Part shown: in pieces, positions 10,099 through 18,801 of the stretch
Position numbering within the stretch: the first letter of the stretch is position 1
Layout: each line of letters starts with the position of its first letter
Source: Adhaeribacter arboris
Lineage (GTDB): Bacteria; Bacteroidota; Bacteroidia; Cytophagales; Hymenobacteraceae
DNA length: 64,000 nt
NCBI RefSeq assembly: GCF_003023845.1
Contig: NZ_PYFT01000001.1
Span: forward strand, 5,208,001-5,272,000
Direction of reading: 5' to 3'
Program-made: the position numbers and the translations under genes
Notes under the pieces: generated by a model
What the model saw: the letters and a program-made list of their open reading frames with translations, nothing else
Databases searched by the model: none
What the model was told of the DNA's origin: nothing

Positions 10099-10342
10099 TG
10101 GCTTATAGGCAGCTTCAACATGTTACTTTCCAGATTACTCTTTCGGCCGCAAAATGTTGAAGAGATTGGAACAAGTGATTGGTATACGCCAAATTAGAAT
10201 CTGAGACCGGGTAATAACGTAGTGTTTTAGAAGAATAAAAATAAGGAAAGTCTGGTTTAAATATAGATTTGGATAAGAATGCCTTTCCGTTTGGGAATAC
10301 AGTTACTAGTACCCGTAACATTCGCTAATAATGAAAAACGAA

Positions 10343-10384
10343 AAAGCCGGTAATTCTTTGGTTCTACCAACAATTACCGGCTTT
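10343..10384 (-). terminator. Rho-independent terminator of the cmoA/methyltransferase pair
   Basis: Perfect 13-bp stem (arms 10343-10355 and 10372-10384, core AAAGCCGGTAATT) followed on the minus strand by a T-rich tract. It lies 20 bases beyond the stop of the minus-strand gene ending at 10405. Confidence 0.85.
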
Positions 10385-10404
10385 ATAATTATACAGAACG
10401 TGGT

Positions 10405-11127
10405 TTAAGCTACCATTTTGCCCGTTTTTTTCAGGTACTTTACAAAAAGATAAATTATTAATAATACCGGTAAAATAACAAAAAGCAAATTATTGCGGGT
10501 GTCTTCGCTGGAGTTGGTTAACTGCGGATACTTAAACAAAAGAATTAAAGTAATACCCACCAACCATACAAATTGGGTGTTGTATTCTTTTAAAATCCAG
10601 CGGTTCGCGTTAAAATGCATGCCTTCAAAGGTTTTGCTTATTCCATTTAAGTTGGGAATCCAGCGGTTTACGCGCTGGCAATAAGCATCAAACTGCGCCC
10701 CGAATTTATTACGTAAGAAATTTTCTTCGGCCAGCACAATGGCCTGATAAATAAACAGGAAAAGCGGAATAAGAATACCCACGTAAATAAGCGAGTTCGA
10801 TAAAATGCCTACCCCAAGCAGCATTAGAATATTGCCTACGTAAAGCGGGTTGCGGCAATGGTTAAAAATACCTTCGGTAACCAACTTTTCGGCGTACACT
10901 TTTTTGTCTTTTCCGCCCCGGATTATGTACGCTAAACCAATGGTAGCTCCCCGGATAGCCTGACCGGTTATTGTCACCACTAAGCCAATAATAATGGGCC
11001 ACCAATAATAATTCTCGCCGAAATTTTCCGGGGTAAAAATATCCGGCGACGGAATAAACAGCGCTAAATACAGAAAAATAAAAAGCAGGTTACGGTACTT
11101 AAAAAAGAAATTACCTATGGTTACCAT
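10405..11127 (-). CDS. Isoprenylcysteine/phospholipid methyltransferase-family membrane protein
   Basis: 240-residue polytopic membrane protein with about five to six hydrophobic segments. The central motif EGIFNHCRNPLYVGN and the downstream EENFLRNKFGAQFDAYC...RWIP match the SAM-binding core of the ICMT/PEMT superfamily (isoprenylcysteine carboxyl methyltransferases and phospholipid N-methyltransferases). A SAM-dependent membrane methylation is therefore likely; the substrate cannot be told. Its start lies only five bases after the stop of the CmoA-like gene, so the two are surely co-transcribed, and a strong terminator follows. The tight pairing of a carboxy-SAM synthase with a membrane methyltransferase is unusual. 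Confidence 0.75.
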   Translation of the reverse strand: MVTIGNFFFKYRNLLFIFLYLALFIPSPDIFTPENFGENYYWWPIIIGLVVTITGQAIRGATIGLAYIIRGGKDKKVYAEKLVTEGIFNHCRNPLYVGNILMLLGVGILSNSLIYVGILIPLFLFIYQAIVLAEENFLRNKFGAQFDAYCQRVNRWIPNLNGISKTFEGMHFNANRWILKEYNTQFVWLVGITLILLFKYPQLTNSSEDTRNNLLFVILPVLLIIYLFVKYLKKTGKMVA

Positions 11128-11132
11128 ATTTT

Positions 11133-11878
11133 TTAATTTTTTACGGCAATTAAGCCCGAGAAATTATACCATTTAAAAAATACTTCGCAATGGCCGAAGC
11201 CAGCGTCGCGCAGCATGTGGATATTTTCGGATAGTTTGTAAGGAATTAATACATTTTCTAAAGCTTCGCGTTTCTGCGAAATCTCTAACTCACTATATTG
11301 GTTACGGCGTTTGTGATTATAATAATACTTGATAAACTCGCGGTTAAATACGCTATCTTCGGCCAGAATTTTTTCTACCAGAATTAAAACGCCGCCGGGT
11401 ACTAAGCCCGATAGAATGGTTTTTACCAGTTTTTCCCGGAAAATAGGCCGCACAAACTGCAAAGTTAAACACAGCACAACTACCGAAGCATTCTGAATAT
11501 CTACGTTTACGTTTAAATCGGCTACCTGCAAATCATAAGGCCGCTCAAAGCCGGCTTCTTTTAATTTAGAGTCGCATTTTTCCAGCATTTCTACCGCATC
11601 ATCCACCCCAATAAATTTAATATCCGGCGGTATTAACGTGTTCATGCCAATCATGGTGGTACCGGTAGAACAACCTAAATCGTAGACATTGGTACCGGGT
11701 TGCACAAAGTCGGCGGCAAGTTCGGCAATCATGCGCTGCATTTCGCCGTAAAACGGCACCGACCGGTTTACCATATCATCGAATACGCCGGCCACTTTTG
11801 CGCTGAATTTAAAGTCAGAAACTTTATTAATCTCTTCTTTAAAAACTTCGTCCTTTTCTTTTTTACTTCTGAATCCAT
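11133..11878 (-). CDS. cmoA: CmoA-like carboxy-S-adenosyl-L-methionine synthase (one-base frameshift near start)
   Basis: Class I SAM-fold enzyme. Motif I VYDLGCSTGTT, a VVLCLTLQFV strand and the very characteristic YSELEISQKREALENV segment are all as in CmoA, which makes carboxy-SAM from SAM and prephenate for tRNA wobble-uridine modification. The uninterrupted frame begins at GTG 11795, but conserved sequence continues upstream (KFSAKVAGVFDDM, matching the family N-terminus) with no usable start codon. An ATG at 11878 followed by DSEV lies one base out of frame. Adding one A in the A6 run (complement of T 11859-11864) joins it to MDSEVKKEKDEVFKEE. So the true start is probably 11878 and the sequence has a one-base deletion, real or technical. 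The partner cmoB is not in the window. Confidence 0.82.
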
Positions 11879-12101
11879 GTAAAATTAAGTGCTGGAAATA
11901 ATGGAATAAAAGCCGCTTTTTGCGTTACTAAAGAATTAATTTTAAAAATCTTAAATAAATTGGGTGGTATTAAGAAGCTAGCCAATTTATTTGAATTAGT
12001 AACAAAACAAGCCTTTAACGGGGCAATTTAATTAAATTTTGTATTTGCTCCGTTTAATACCTTAAAATATTGTTGGTGCGTGCAGACTGATTACTTCTCT
12101 T

Positions 12102-12578
12102 TTAAAAGTTCGTATTGAGGCTGTAATAGTGAATCACACTTTCTTTGGTGCTGGCAATTTCACCGTAGGTAAGAGTGATATTTTCGCCGTTCCATTCCAA
12201 TACATTATCAAAGGATTCTACCCAGGGATACAGCCGTTCGCCCTCGCCGTATAAGCTTTCGAGCAAGTTCACAAATTTGCGGCTGTTTTCTACGCCATTA
12301 AGCGTAATAAAAATGTGGCTGAGTCGGTCTTTATAAAAGGCATAGGTAATATCGGCAAATTCTACGCCTTTCATGGTTAATACGTCGGTTTTACGGCGGT
12401 AATATTTGGTATTACCTTCGGTTTCGGTGAGCACCAGGTTCCGGAAAGATTTAACGGAAGCTCCTAAGCGAGCATCGCGGAATCCATTGCGTTTTTCGAG
12501 CTGAGCAATGCTTTGACCATAAGAAGAAAAAGAAACAAGGAAACTAAAAAATAAAATAAATCTGAATAATCGAATCAT
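12102..12578 (-). CDS. Small secreted protein of unknown function
   Basis: About 158 residues with a clear signal peptide (MIRLFRFILFFSFLVSFSSYGQ, cut near GQ-S). The mature part is a mixed alpha/beta domain without recognised catalytic motifs. I prefer ATG 12578 over the upstream start at 12608, because the protein then begins with the signal peptide and a perfect -7 element (12606-12613) sits just upstream, overlapping the alternative start. Neighbours give no functional hint. Not recognised as a named family. Confidence 0.7.
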   Translation of the reverse strand: MIRLFRFILFFSFLVSFSSYGQSIAQLEKRNGFRDARLGASVKSFRNLVLTETEGNTKYYRRKTDVLTMKGVEFADITYAFYKDRLSHIFITLNGVENSRKFVNLLESLYGEGERLYPWVESFDNVLEWNGENITLTYGEIASTKESVIHYYSLNTNF

Positions 12579-12605
12579 CCCGGATAGCTTTCGTCGTATT
12601 TCCGG

Positions 12606-12613
12606 CAAAATTA
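12606..12613 (-). promoter_or_regulatory. Putative -7 element for the small secreted protein
   Basis: Minus strand reads TAATTTTG, matching TAnnTTTG, about 28 bases before ATG 12578. A -33 TTG is not evident. Confidence 0.4.
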
Positions 12614-12778
12614 ATTATTATTTTTTACTCTGAAACGGTTTAAAAATTAAGGTAAGAATTAGTTAAACGAATTATAAAATAATTTTAAATTTTATTACAG
12701 TACTGGGAATTTTTTGGAAACCTTTTAAGTTAAAAATCAAATTGTTATTACTTTATTAATTTATTGTTGTTTTATTTT

Positions 12779-12786
12779 TACCTTTG
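12779..12786 (+). promoter_or_regulatory. Putative -7 element for the 68-residue protein gene
   Basis: TACCTTTG matches the TAnnTTTG consensus and lies 66 bases upstream of ATG 12853 in a very AT-rich region. TTG triplets occur upstream but not at the ideal spacing. Confidence 0.5.
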
Positions 12787-12852
12787 TAAAAAAACGATAA
12801 CGAAAACCCGAGCACTAACTATAAAAGAATACCTATCTAATTTAACTAAACT

Positions 12853-13059
12853 ATGACTAATCTTTCAACAACTGACGCGAAGAAGATGGTAAAAACAGTT
12901 AGAAACAATTGGCTTTTTGTTCAGGAAAACGAAGCACTTTCAGCGGGGTCTGGTTGGAACGAAGGTTATCAGTCTTCTAATAAATTTTTATATTTTTCAG
13001 AAGCTGTTTCCACCTTACCGGAAAAAGAACTTACAAAACGAATTAGCTTAATTAATTAG
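12853..13059 (+). CDS. Small uncharacterised protein (68 aa)
   Basis: Begins MTNLSTTDAKKMVKTVRNN and has no membrane segment or signal peptide; predicted to be a small soluble cytoplasmic protein. It is supported as a real gene by its own -7 element (12779-12786), a long AT-rich leader and a strong terminator 28 bases after the stop, so it is a single-gene transcription unit. The aromatic stretch NNWLFVQENEALSAGSGWNEG is unusual. I do not recognise the family. Such a compact, isolated and well-punctuated gene could encode a regulator or a peptide product, but the sequence does not show which. Confidence 0.6.
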   Translation: MTNLSTTDAKKMVKTVRNNWLFVQENEALSAGSGWNEGYQSSNKFLYFSEAVSTLPEKELTKRISLIN

Positions 13060-13086
13060 AAAATAGATTAGTCTGTTAATTTTAAC

Positions 13087-13129
13087 AAAAGCCCCGCGCC
13101 CGATAAAAATTATCGGGCGCGGGGCTTTT
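13087..13129 (+). terminator. Strong terminator hairpin
   Basis: Perfect 19-bp stem (13087-13105 with 13111-13129) with a five-base loop, GC-rich core flanked by A and T runs. It follows the small gene ending at 13059 and could also stop transcription coming from the other side. Confidence 0.9.
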
Positions 13130-13288
13130 GTTATTTAGGGAAAAATTTACTTTCGTTATCAGGTTAGATTTTTCTCTGCTTAATATATCCAAAAAATGAC
13201 TTGCAGCATACTTGTAAAGCTACCCGGCATTCTTTTCAACGGGCGACTTATTAGAAAATGGTTTTGGGAGCAAAGGAACGGAAGAATT

Positions 13289-14749
13289 TTAATGAACGAC
13301 CGGAATTTCTTTAAACTGCTTCCGGAAAATATAATACACCGGCACACCTAAACCAACCAGAATTAAACCGGCCCCCGCATACGCCGGCTGAAACAATAAT
13401 AACACCAGGCAAATGCCGGAAGTAAGAACCACGTAAATAGCCGGAAGAACGGGATAACCCAAAGCCCGGTAAGGCCGGGGTCGCTCAGGTTGCGTCCGGC
13501 GCAGAATAAAAATACCGATAATGGTAATAATGTAAAAAAGCAGCACCGCAAACATGACGTAATTTAACATGTCGCCGTACTTGCCCGAAACGCACAATAA
13601 ACAGGCCCAGGCGGTTTGGCAATGCAAGGCTACGGCCGGTACGCCGTTTTTATTTAAACGGGCTAACTGCGGAAAAAACAAACCATCGCGGGCAATGGTG
13701 TAATAAACGCGGGCTCCGGAAAGCATAACGGTATTGATGCAGCCAAACGTAGAGACCATTATTAAAAAAGCAATGAACAAGGTAGCTTTAGGCCCGCCTA
13801 CCGCTTCGGCGACGGCCGTTCCTACCCGGTCGTCGGCAGCAAACTGAATGCCGCGGCTTAGTACGGTAGCGCCTTCCGGCGAGCCTTGCAAGGGCAATAC
13901 CAACAAGTAAACTACATTTACCAGGGCGTACAATACCGTTACGACAATGGTACCGATTACCATACTCAGCACAATAGTACGCTTGGGATTTACAATTTCA
14001 TCGCCCGAAAAACCAATCACGTTCCAGCAATCGCTCGAGAACATAGAACCAATCATGGCCAGGCCAATGGCAATTAATAAACCGGAGCCGGCTAAAGGTA
14101 GGGGAGCGGTAGAGTTGGCGGTTACTTGTTGCGCCTGCCAAAAATTACTGAAATTAGCCTGTACTACGTCGGCATTCATGCCAAACGCAACGCCTAAAAC
14201 AATCAGGGCCAGCAAAGCCAGAATTTTAGTACTACTGAAAATATTAGCAATCCATTTCCCACTTTTTACGCCGCGCGCATTTATAAAATTAAGCAACAGC
14301 AACACGCTAACCGCTAATAATTGCACGGTGGTAAACGAAAAACTACCCACGGTAAATAAAACATTCGTTTCCGAAAACCAAGGTAAGAATACCCCTGTGA
14401 AACGGGCAAAAGCCATGGCGACCGCTGCAATTACTCCCGTTTGAATTACCAGAAAAAGAGTCCAGCCGTAGAGGAAAGCTACCATTTTGTTGTAGGCTTC
14501 GCGCAGGTACACGTACTGTCCGCCCACATTCGGGAACATAGACGAAAGCTCGCCGTAACTCAGGGCCGCAATAATGGTAATAAAACCGGACAGCAGCCAA
14601 ACTAACAATAACCAACCCGCCGAACCTACCAGCCGCGCAATGTCGGCGCTAACAATAAAAATTCCGGAGCCAATCATGCCCCCGGTTACTATCATAATTG
14701 CGTCGAATAATTTTATTTCTCTTTTAAAACCTGTCGTGTTTTCTGCCAT
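13289..14749 (-). CDS. APC-family amino acid permease
   Basis: 486-residue integral membrane protein with about 12 hydrophobic segments. The first one contains the APC signature GGMIGSGIFIVSADIARLVG (unwound substrate-binding helix 1), and helix 6 carries the matching AIGLAMIGSMFSSDCWNVIGFSGDEI. This places it in the amino acid-polyamine-organocation superfamily, close to LAT/SteT-type exchangers. The transported amino acid cannot be told. Start ATG 14749 gives a short cytoplasmic N-terminus. It is monocistronic, with no obvious partner gene. Confidence 0.88.
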   Translation of the reverse strand: MAENTTGFKREIKLFDAIMIVTGGMIGSGIFIVSADIARLVGSAGWLLLVWLLSGFITIIAALSYGELSSMFPNVGGQYVYLREAYNKMVAFLYGWTLFLVIQTGVIAAVAMAFARFTGVFLPWFSETNVLFTVGSFSFTTVQLLAVSVLLLLNFINARGVKSGKWIANIFSSTKILALLALIVLGVAFGMNADVVQANFSNFWQAQQVTANSTAPLPLAGSGLLIAIGLAMIGSMFSSDCWNVIGFSGDEIVNPKRTIVLSMVIGTIVVTVLYALVNVVYLLVLPLQGSPEGATVLSRGIQFAADDRVGTAVAEAVGGPKATLFIAFLIMVSTFGCINTVMLSGARVYYTIARDGLFFPQLARLNKNGVPAVALHCQTAWACLLCVSGKYGDMLNYVMFAVLLFYIITIIGIFILRRTQPERPRPYRALGYPVLPAIYVVLTSGICLVLLLFQPAYAGAGLILVGLGVPVYYIFRKQFKEIPVVH

Positions 14750-15244
14750 TAATCTAAAAATAAAGGGAAGATGTTGTGCGTACCTACGGAAAAGGAAAGA
14801 TACACTGATTTTTTTTAAGGAAAAATTCCATCTACGTGTCTAGTCACGCGCGGTAAGTTGTTTTAATGAACGGCTTTTAAGTTCTTTCCATTCTCCTGGC
14901 TAATATATCTATTACAAATAATGTTTTTGTAAATAAATGATACCGGCCCTGAATACGGGTTTTTTAGATGTTCTAAAGAAATTCTTCCACCGCCAGCCCT
15001 AACTTACCGAAGGCAATTTTAGCAATGGCAGTTTTGAAAAATAAGTAAGGTAAATAGCCCGGATAAATGCAAATTCTGAAACTCCGGTTAAGGTTCATAC
15101 GCCAAAAATGAATAAGTTTGCGGCAGATTTTTGACGGTTACCCGAAGCCATTAAAAATTGGGATACAGTTAGGGTGAACACCTGCGTTCTGAAAGAGAGT
15201 CAGTCTAAGATCGGGCGAAAAAAATAGCGTTTATACCGGAATTC
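14750..15244. other. Divergent intergenic region between permease and corA
   Basis: Carries the promoters of both genes. A near-consensus -7 (minus strand TATCTTTC, 14795-14802) points toward the permease. No further gene or strong hairpin was seen. Confidence 0.4.
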
Positions 15245-16198
15245 ATGATCAGAAGCTTTTATATCCAGGACAACGAACTACATTGGGAGAAAAACCCGAC
15301 TAAGTTTTTGCCAGACGGAGACAAACAAATTATTTGGGTTGATTTGCAGTCGCCGTCGGCGGAAGAAATGAAACACGTAGAAAAGCATTTCGGCATCGAG
15401 TTCTTTACCGCTCAGGAAGCGGCCGAAATTGAAAGCAGCTCGCGTTATTTCGAAGACAGCAGTGGGTTCGAAGCCAATAGTGCTTTTGTGGTGTACGAGA
15501 GCGCTTCTTATACCACCCGCCAGATATCTTTTATTTTAAAGGACGACTTGCTTTTTACCCTGCGGCGCGCCGACCTGAAATCGTTTGCCGAAACGGTCCG
15601 GAAAATCAAAACTTTTAAAAAAGGCACTACTACCAAAGCCATTCAGATTTGGATCTTGCTCCTCGAAACGCAGATCGATTACGATGCCGACTTTATCGAA
15701 TATTTAACCCGCACCACCAATACGGTTAGTAAAAAGCTGGTAAAGGAAAAATCTATTCAGGAAGAAAACCTGCTGCGCATTACCGAATTGCAGGAAAATA
15801 CCATTCTTATTCGCGAAAGTATCGTGGATAAACAGCGCCTGGTATCGTCGATGTTAAAAAGTTTTCAGGTAGAAGAGCCGGAAAAAGAGCGTTTACGGAT
15901 TATCATTAAAGACATAAACTCGTTGCTGCAGCACACGCAGTTTAGCTTTGAGCGCCTCGAATATCTGCAAAATACCTTCCTGGGTCTGGTAAATATTGAA
16001 CAAAACCAGGTAATTAAAATATTTACGGTAGTTACCGTGGTTTTTATGCCACCCACGCTTATTGCCAGTATCTACGGGATGAACTTTAAATACATGCCCG
16101 AATTAAATTGGTGGGCGGGTTACCCCCTGGCCTTAGCTTTAATGGTATTTTCGTCGCTGGCTTTTTTGTGGTATTTTAAACGCAAAAAGTGGCTGTAA
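15245..16198 (+). CDS. corA: CorA-family magnesium/cobalt transporter
   Basis: 317 residues. A soluble N-terminal funnel domain and a long helical region lead to two C-terminal membrane helices. The pore signature GMN is present in IYGMNFKYMPELNWWAGYP, with a basic tail KRKKWL. CorA pentamers conduct Mg2+ (also Co2+/Ni2+) across the inner membrane and are gated by intracellular Mg2+. Length and architecture are standard. The gene is alone on the plus strand, convergent with a lipoprotein gene. Confidence 0.93.
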   Translation: MIRSFYIQDNELHWEKNPTKFLPDGDKQIIWVDLQSPSAEEMKHVEKHFGIEFFTAQEAAEIESSSRYFEDSSGFEANSAFVVYESASYTTRQISFILKDDLLFTLRRADLKSFAETVRKIKTFKKGTTTKAIQIWILLLETQIDYDADFIEYLTRTTNTVSKKLVKEKSIQEENLLRITELQENTILIRESIVDKQRLVSSMLKSFQVEEPEKERLRIIIKDINSLLQHTQFSFERLEYLQNTFLGLVNIEQNQVIKIFTVVTVVFMPPTLIASIYGMNFKYMPELNWWAGYPLALALMVFSSLAFLWYFKRKKWL

Positions 16199-16200
16199 TA

Positions 16201-16318
16201 CTTTAGATGCTAGACTCTAGACGTTAGACACTAGATGTTAAATCAATCTCACCAATATATTATTTCGTTACCTACAATCAGATAATTCAAAAAAAAGTCT
16301 AATATCTAGCATCTAAAG
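16201..16318. terminator. Inverted repeat between convergent genes, possible bidirectional terminator
   Basis: Arms 16201-16214 (CTTTAGATGCTAGA) and 16305-16318 are perfect reverse complements. The region between and around them is filled with TCTAGAC/TAGACAC-type short repeats. It fills the gap between the stops of corA and the lipoprotein gene. Low-complexity repeat origin is as likely as a designed terminator. Confidence 0.45.
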
Positions 16319-16330
16319 TCTAGCGTCTTT

Positions 16331-16813
16331 TTACTTACGAGTCGCTTTTACTTGCCACAGCATACTGCGGTTCTGGTAAAGAACGGTATTCTGCGCTTCC
16401 AGTTTACTGCCTTGTATGGTCCCCTTCATAGTGAAAGGAATGTCGCCGTTCGGCGCTTTTAACCTACCTTCATAAATAAAGTTCGAGCCATTTAATTGGG
16501 CTTTGGTAATATCCGTATCGCTGTCTAAACTGATTTCGTTCGAGGTGATATGGCCCGTGTAGCCGGCGTTGCCACCTCTTTGGATGGTTAATACTCCCGT
16601 AATGGTTTCTTGCTGTTCGTTCGTCATGACGTAATCCCAGGAACCGCTCAGATCGGCGTGTTCGGCGGGTTGACTATTGGTAGATGCCGGAGAGATAGAA
16701 TTGCTGCTACTGTTGTTAACCGATGCCGAAGTCGGTTTCTGACTGGCGCAGCCGCTTAGTAAACTAATACTTACTGCTAAACCTACAAACCAGGTGCGTA
16801 CAGGTGTTTCCAT
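16331..16813 (-). CDS. Small lipoprotein of unknown function
   Basis: 160 residues. A type II signal peptide with lipobox LLSGC (Cys about residue 22) is followed by a Ser/Asn/Thr-rich linker (residues about 27-50). A beta-rich domain then starts at LSGSWDYVMTNEQQETITG and resembles small lipocalin/calycin-like beta barrels of envelope lipoproteins, although no ligand motif is visible. Likely outer-membrane or periplasmic. Monocistronic; convergent with corA. Confidence 0.75.
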   Translation of the reverse strand: METPVRTWFVGLAVSISLLSGCASQKPTSASVNNSSSNSISPASTNSQPAEHADLSGSWDYVMTNEQQETITGVLTIQRGGNAGYTGHITSNEISLDSDTDITKAQLNGSNFIYEGRLKAPNGDIPFTMKGTIQGSKLEAQNTVLYQNRSMLWQVKATRK

Positions 16814-17083
16814 GAAGAGATGGTATTTTTTGGTAATATATTAATTTCTAATTTATTTTTATCTGCTTACTCTATAAATCCTAAGTATATATCCGGCAGC
16901 TGTTTACCGCTTTAACTAGTGGTTCCGCCAGCAGCCGGCGCTATATTCACAGGTTCCGGCTCCGACCAGGCCGGTAAATTTTAAAAACTTTCTGCGGTTA
17001 TTATTTATTTTACACTAAATCAAATTCCTGGGTGCGCTTTTAAATACCTGAAGTCCAAATTTTTATCTATTTTCAGATTCGTT

Positions 17084-18376
17084 TTAAGCTTTGAGCCAGC
17101 GGTCGAACCAGGCAAACGCTTCTTTTTGCATAGTTGCATCAAACTTGTGCGGCCCGGGGTGAAAAGAACATTTATAATGCTCACTAGCACCGGCTTTCTG
17201 GTAAATTTCGGTTAGTATTTTATCGGCTCGCTGCATTTCCGGTAGGGTAAATAAAGTGTCGTGGGTATTGTTTAAGACTAAAGTGGGCAGCGGGGTTCGT
17301 AATCCTAAAATCTCCGGGAAATCTAATTCGTTAGGCAGCAGGGGAACATAGGTCATCCAGGTGTGCGTAAACGATTTATGCAGCACTAAATCCTGCCAAG
17401 TAGTCATAAACCCAATCGGTACCGCGCATTTAATTCGGGAGTCCAGGCCGCCCATCATCACGGTGCGCAAACCTCCCCCGGACAAACCGCCGCAGCCAAT
17501 CTGGTTAACATTCACCTCCTGGCGGGCACATAATATGTCCAGCGCAATCTGATCTTCGGCAAAAAATACCCCCGGCCAGGTAGTGCCGGCGCTAAATAAC
17601 GATTTGGCCATTACATGTTCGTGCTCTCCCGCCCATTGGTTATAAGCGGCAATATTTTTAGCATTTTCCGGTTCCTGATCGGTCAAACCTTGGCGCATGG
17701 ATTCCGGAACATCTTGCAGCATTACTCTCCGGCTGGCAAAGGTGAAAGCATCGGGCACCAAAACTACGTAGCCGCGTTTAGCTAGCTCGTTAGCCCAGGC
17801 AAAACCACTGTAATATCGTTGCTGGTGTTCGGTCATTAAAGCATGGGGCTGATCATTGGTACGGGTAATTTTGCGGGTGCCAAAGTATTTATTTCCACCG
17901 TGGTCGTGAAAAGCCAGAATACCGGGTAAAGGTTTTTTTGCTTGCTGTGGTTTGAGTAAAATAGCTTCTGTAGGGCGGCCATAAGGTAATTGCCAGCTTA
18001 GTTCCTCTACCTGCAAGCCATCATACGTATATTGTTTATTTATTTTAACCTCGGGTAATTTACGAATATGGGGAATGGCTAAACGTTCCGTTAAACGTTT
18101 TAAAGCCGTTTTTCGCCAGCTATTTAGGTTTACCCATTCTTTATTGCGAAAAGAAAAGGCCGGCAGTTTACTTTCCATTTGGGCAGCTACCCAAGGGCCG
18201 TATAAGCCGATAATACTTAAATCCGGCGCATCGGAAGGAGTAGGAGGAAAAGACTTTTCCGTAAATAGACTGGTTGCCTCGGAAGCAGCGGCCACTTCGG
18301 ACAAAAAACCAGAACCTACTAAGCCCAGACCCGCCAGGCCAGTTGATTTTAAAAATTCTCTCCGTCTGTTTTTCAT
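17084..18376 (-). CDS. Tat-exported alpha/beta hydrolase (acetylxylan-esterase/dienelactone-hydrolase type)
   Basis: 430 residues. The twin-arginine-type signal NRRREFLKSTGLAGLGLVG precedes an alpha/beta-hydrolase domain. The oxyanion segment is GILAFHDHGGNKYFG, the nucleophile elbow is GCGGLSGGGLRTVMMGG (Ser in G-L-S-G-G), an acid-loop candidate is TLVLNNTHDTLFT, and the catalytic-His region is CSFHPGPHKFD near the C-terminus. This architecture is shared by large esterases annotated as acetylxylan esterases or prolyl-oligopeptidase-like hydrolases in Bacteroidota and Planctomycetes. Probably folded before export to the periplasm. Substrate unknown; the polysaccharide-type genes beyond it suggest a carbohydrate ester, but this is weak. 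Confidence 0.78.
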   Translation of the reverse strand: MKNRRREFLKSTGLAGLGLVGSGFLSEVAAASEATSLFTEKSFPPTPSDAPDLSIIGLYGPWVAAQMESKLPAFSFRNKEWVNLNSWRKTALKRLTERLAIPHIRKLPEVKINKQYTYDGLQVEELSWQLPYGRPTEAILLKPQQAKKPLPGILAFHDHGGNKYFGTRKITRTNDQPHALMTEHQQRYYSGFAWANELAKRGYVVLVPDAFTFASRRVMLQDVPESMRQGLTDQEPENAKNIAAYNQWAGEHEHVMAKSLFSAGTTWPGVFFAEDQIALDILCARQEVNVNQIGCGGLSGGGLRTVMMGGLDSRIKCAVPIGFMTTWQDLVLHKSFTHTWMTYVPLLPNELDFPEILGLRTPLPTLVLNNTHDTLFTLPEMQRADKILTEIYQKAGASEHYKCSFHPGPHKFDATMQKEAFAWFDRWLKA

Positions 18377-18801
18377 TTTTTAGAAAAGTGCTGATAGATC
18401 TGGATTTGGCTTGTTTAGTAAAGTTCAAAGGAAAGCTTTCGAAGCTAAAGGAAAATAGAATAAGGTTCCTGAATTAAAAAGATGGAAACATATTTTTAAA
18501 TATAATCTTTTCTATTTCTTAATGGGGATAATATCGTAACCTTTTAGTATATTTTTCTGGTTTCCGAAGAAAAAACCTTCTCCAACCACTCATTGGCTTT
18601 TCCGGGTAAATAAACCGGATTAAATACTGGATATAACTCATTTTTTGCTTTTAAAACAGTTGTTTACCCGTGTATCTTTTTCTCCTAAATAGAAAATTCA
18701 GTTGGTTAAATTGCTAAGATTGAGGCAGGTATCCGGTAGGTCGCTAAGTAAGGAATTCTGATTGTTTATATCTTTTGCTTACCTTTTAATACATATTTTG
18801 C
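18377..18801. other. Divergent intergenic region
   Basis: AT-rich spacer between the Tat hydrolase and the cytochrome c protein genes. TATCTTTTG-like sequence near 18768-18777 resembles a -7 element with one extra T. No gene or hairpin recognised. Confidence 0.35.

Noticed and set aside
10115-10321. 68-codon minus-strand frame next to the LEA-2-like gene
   Set aside because: No recognisable features; it lies just beyond the terminator of the methyltransferase pair, in spacer sequence.
16201-16325. CRISPR-like array of TCTAGAC repeats
   Set aside because: Units are too short and irregular, with no spacers and no cas genes; this is a simple repeat with an inverted-repeat component.
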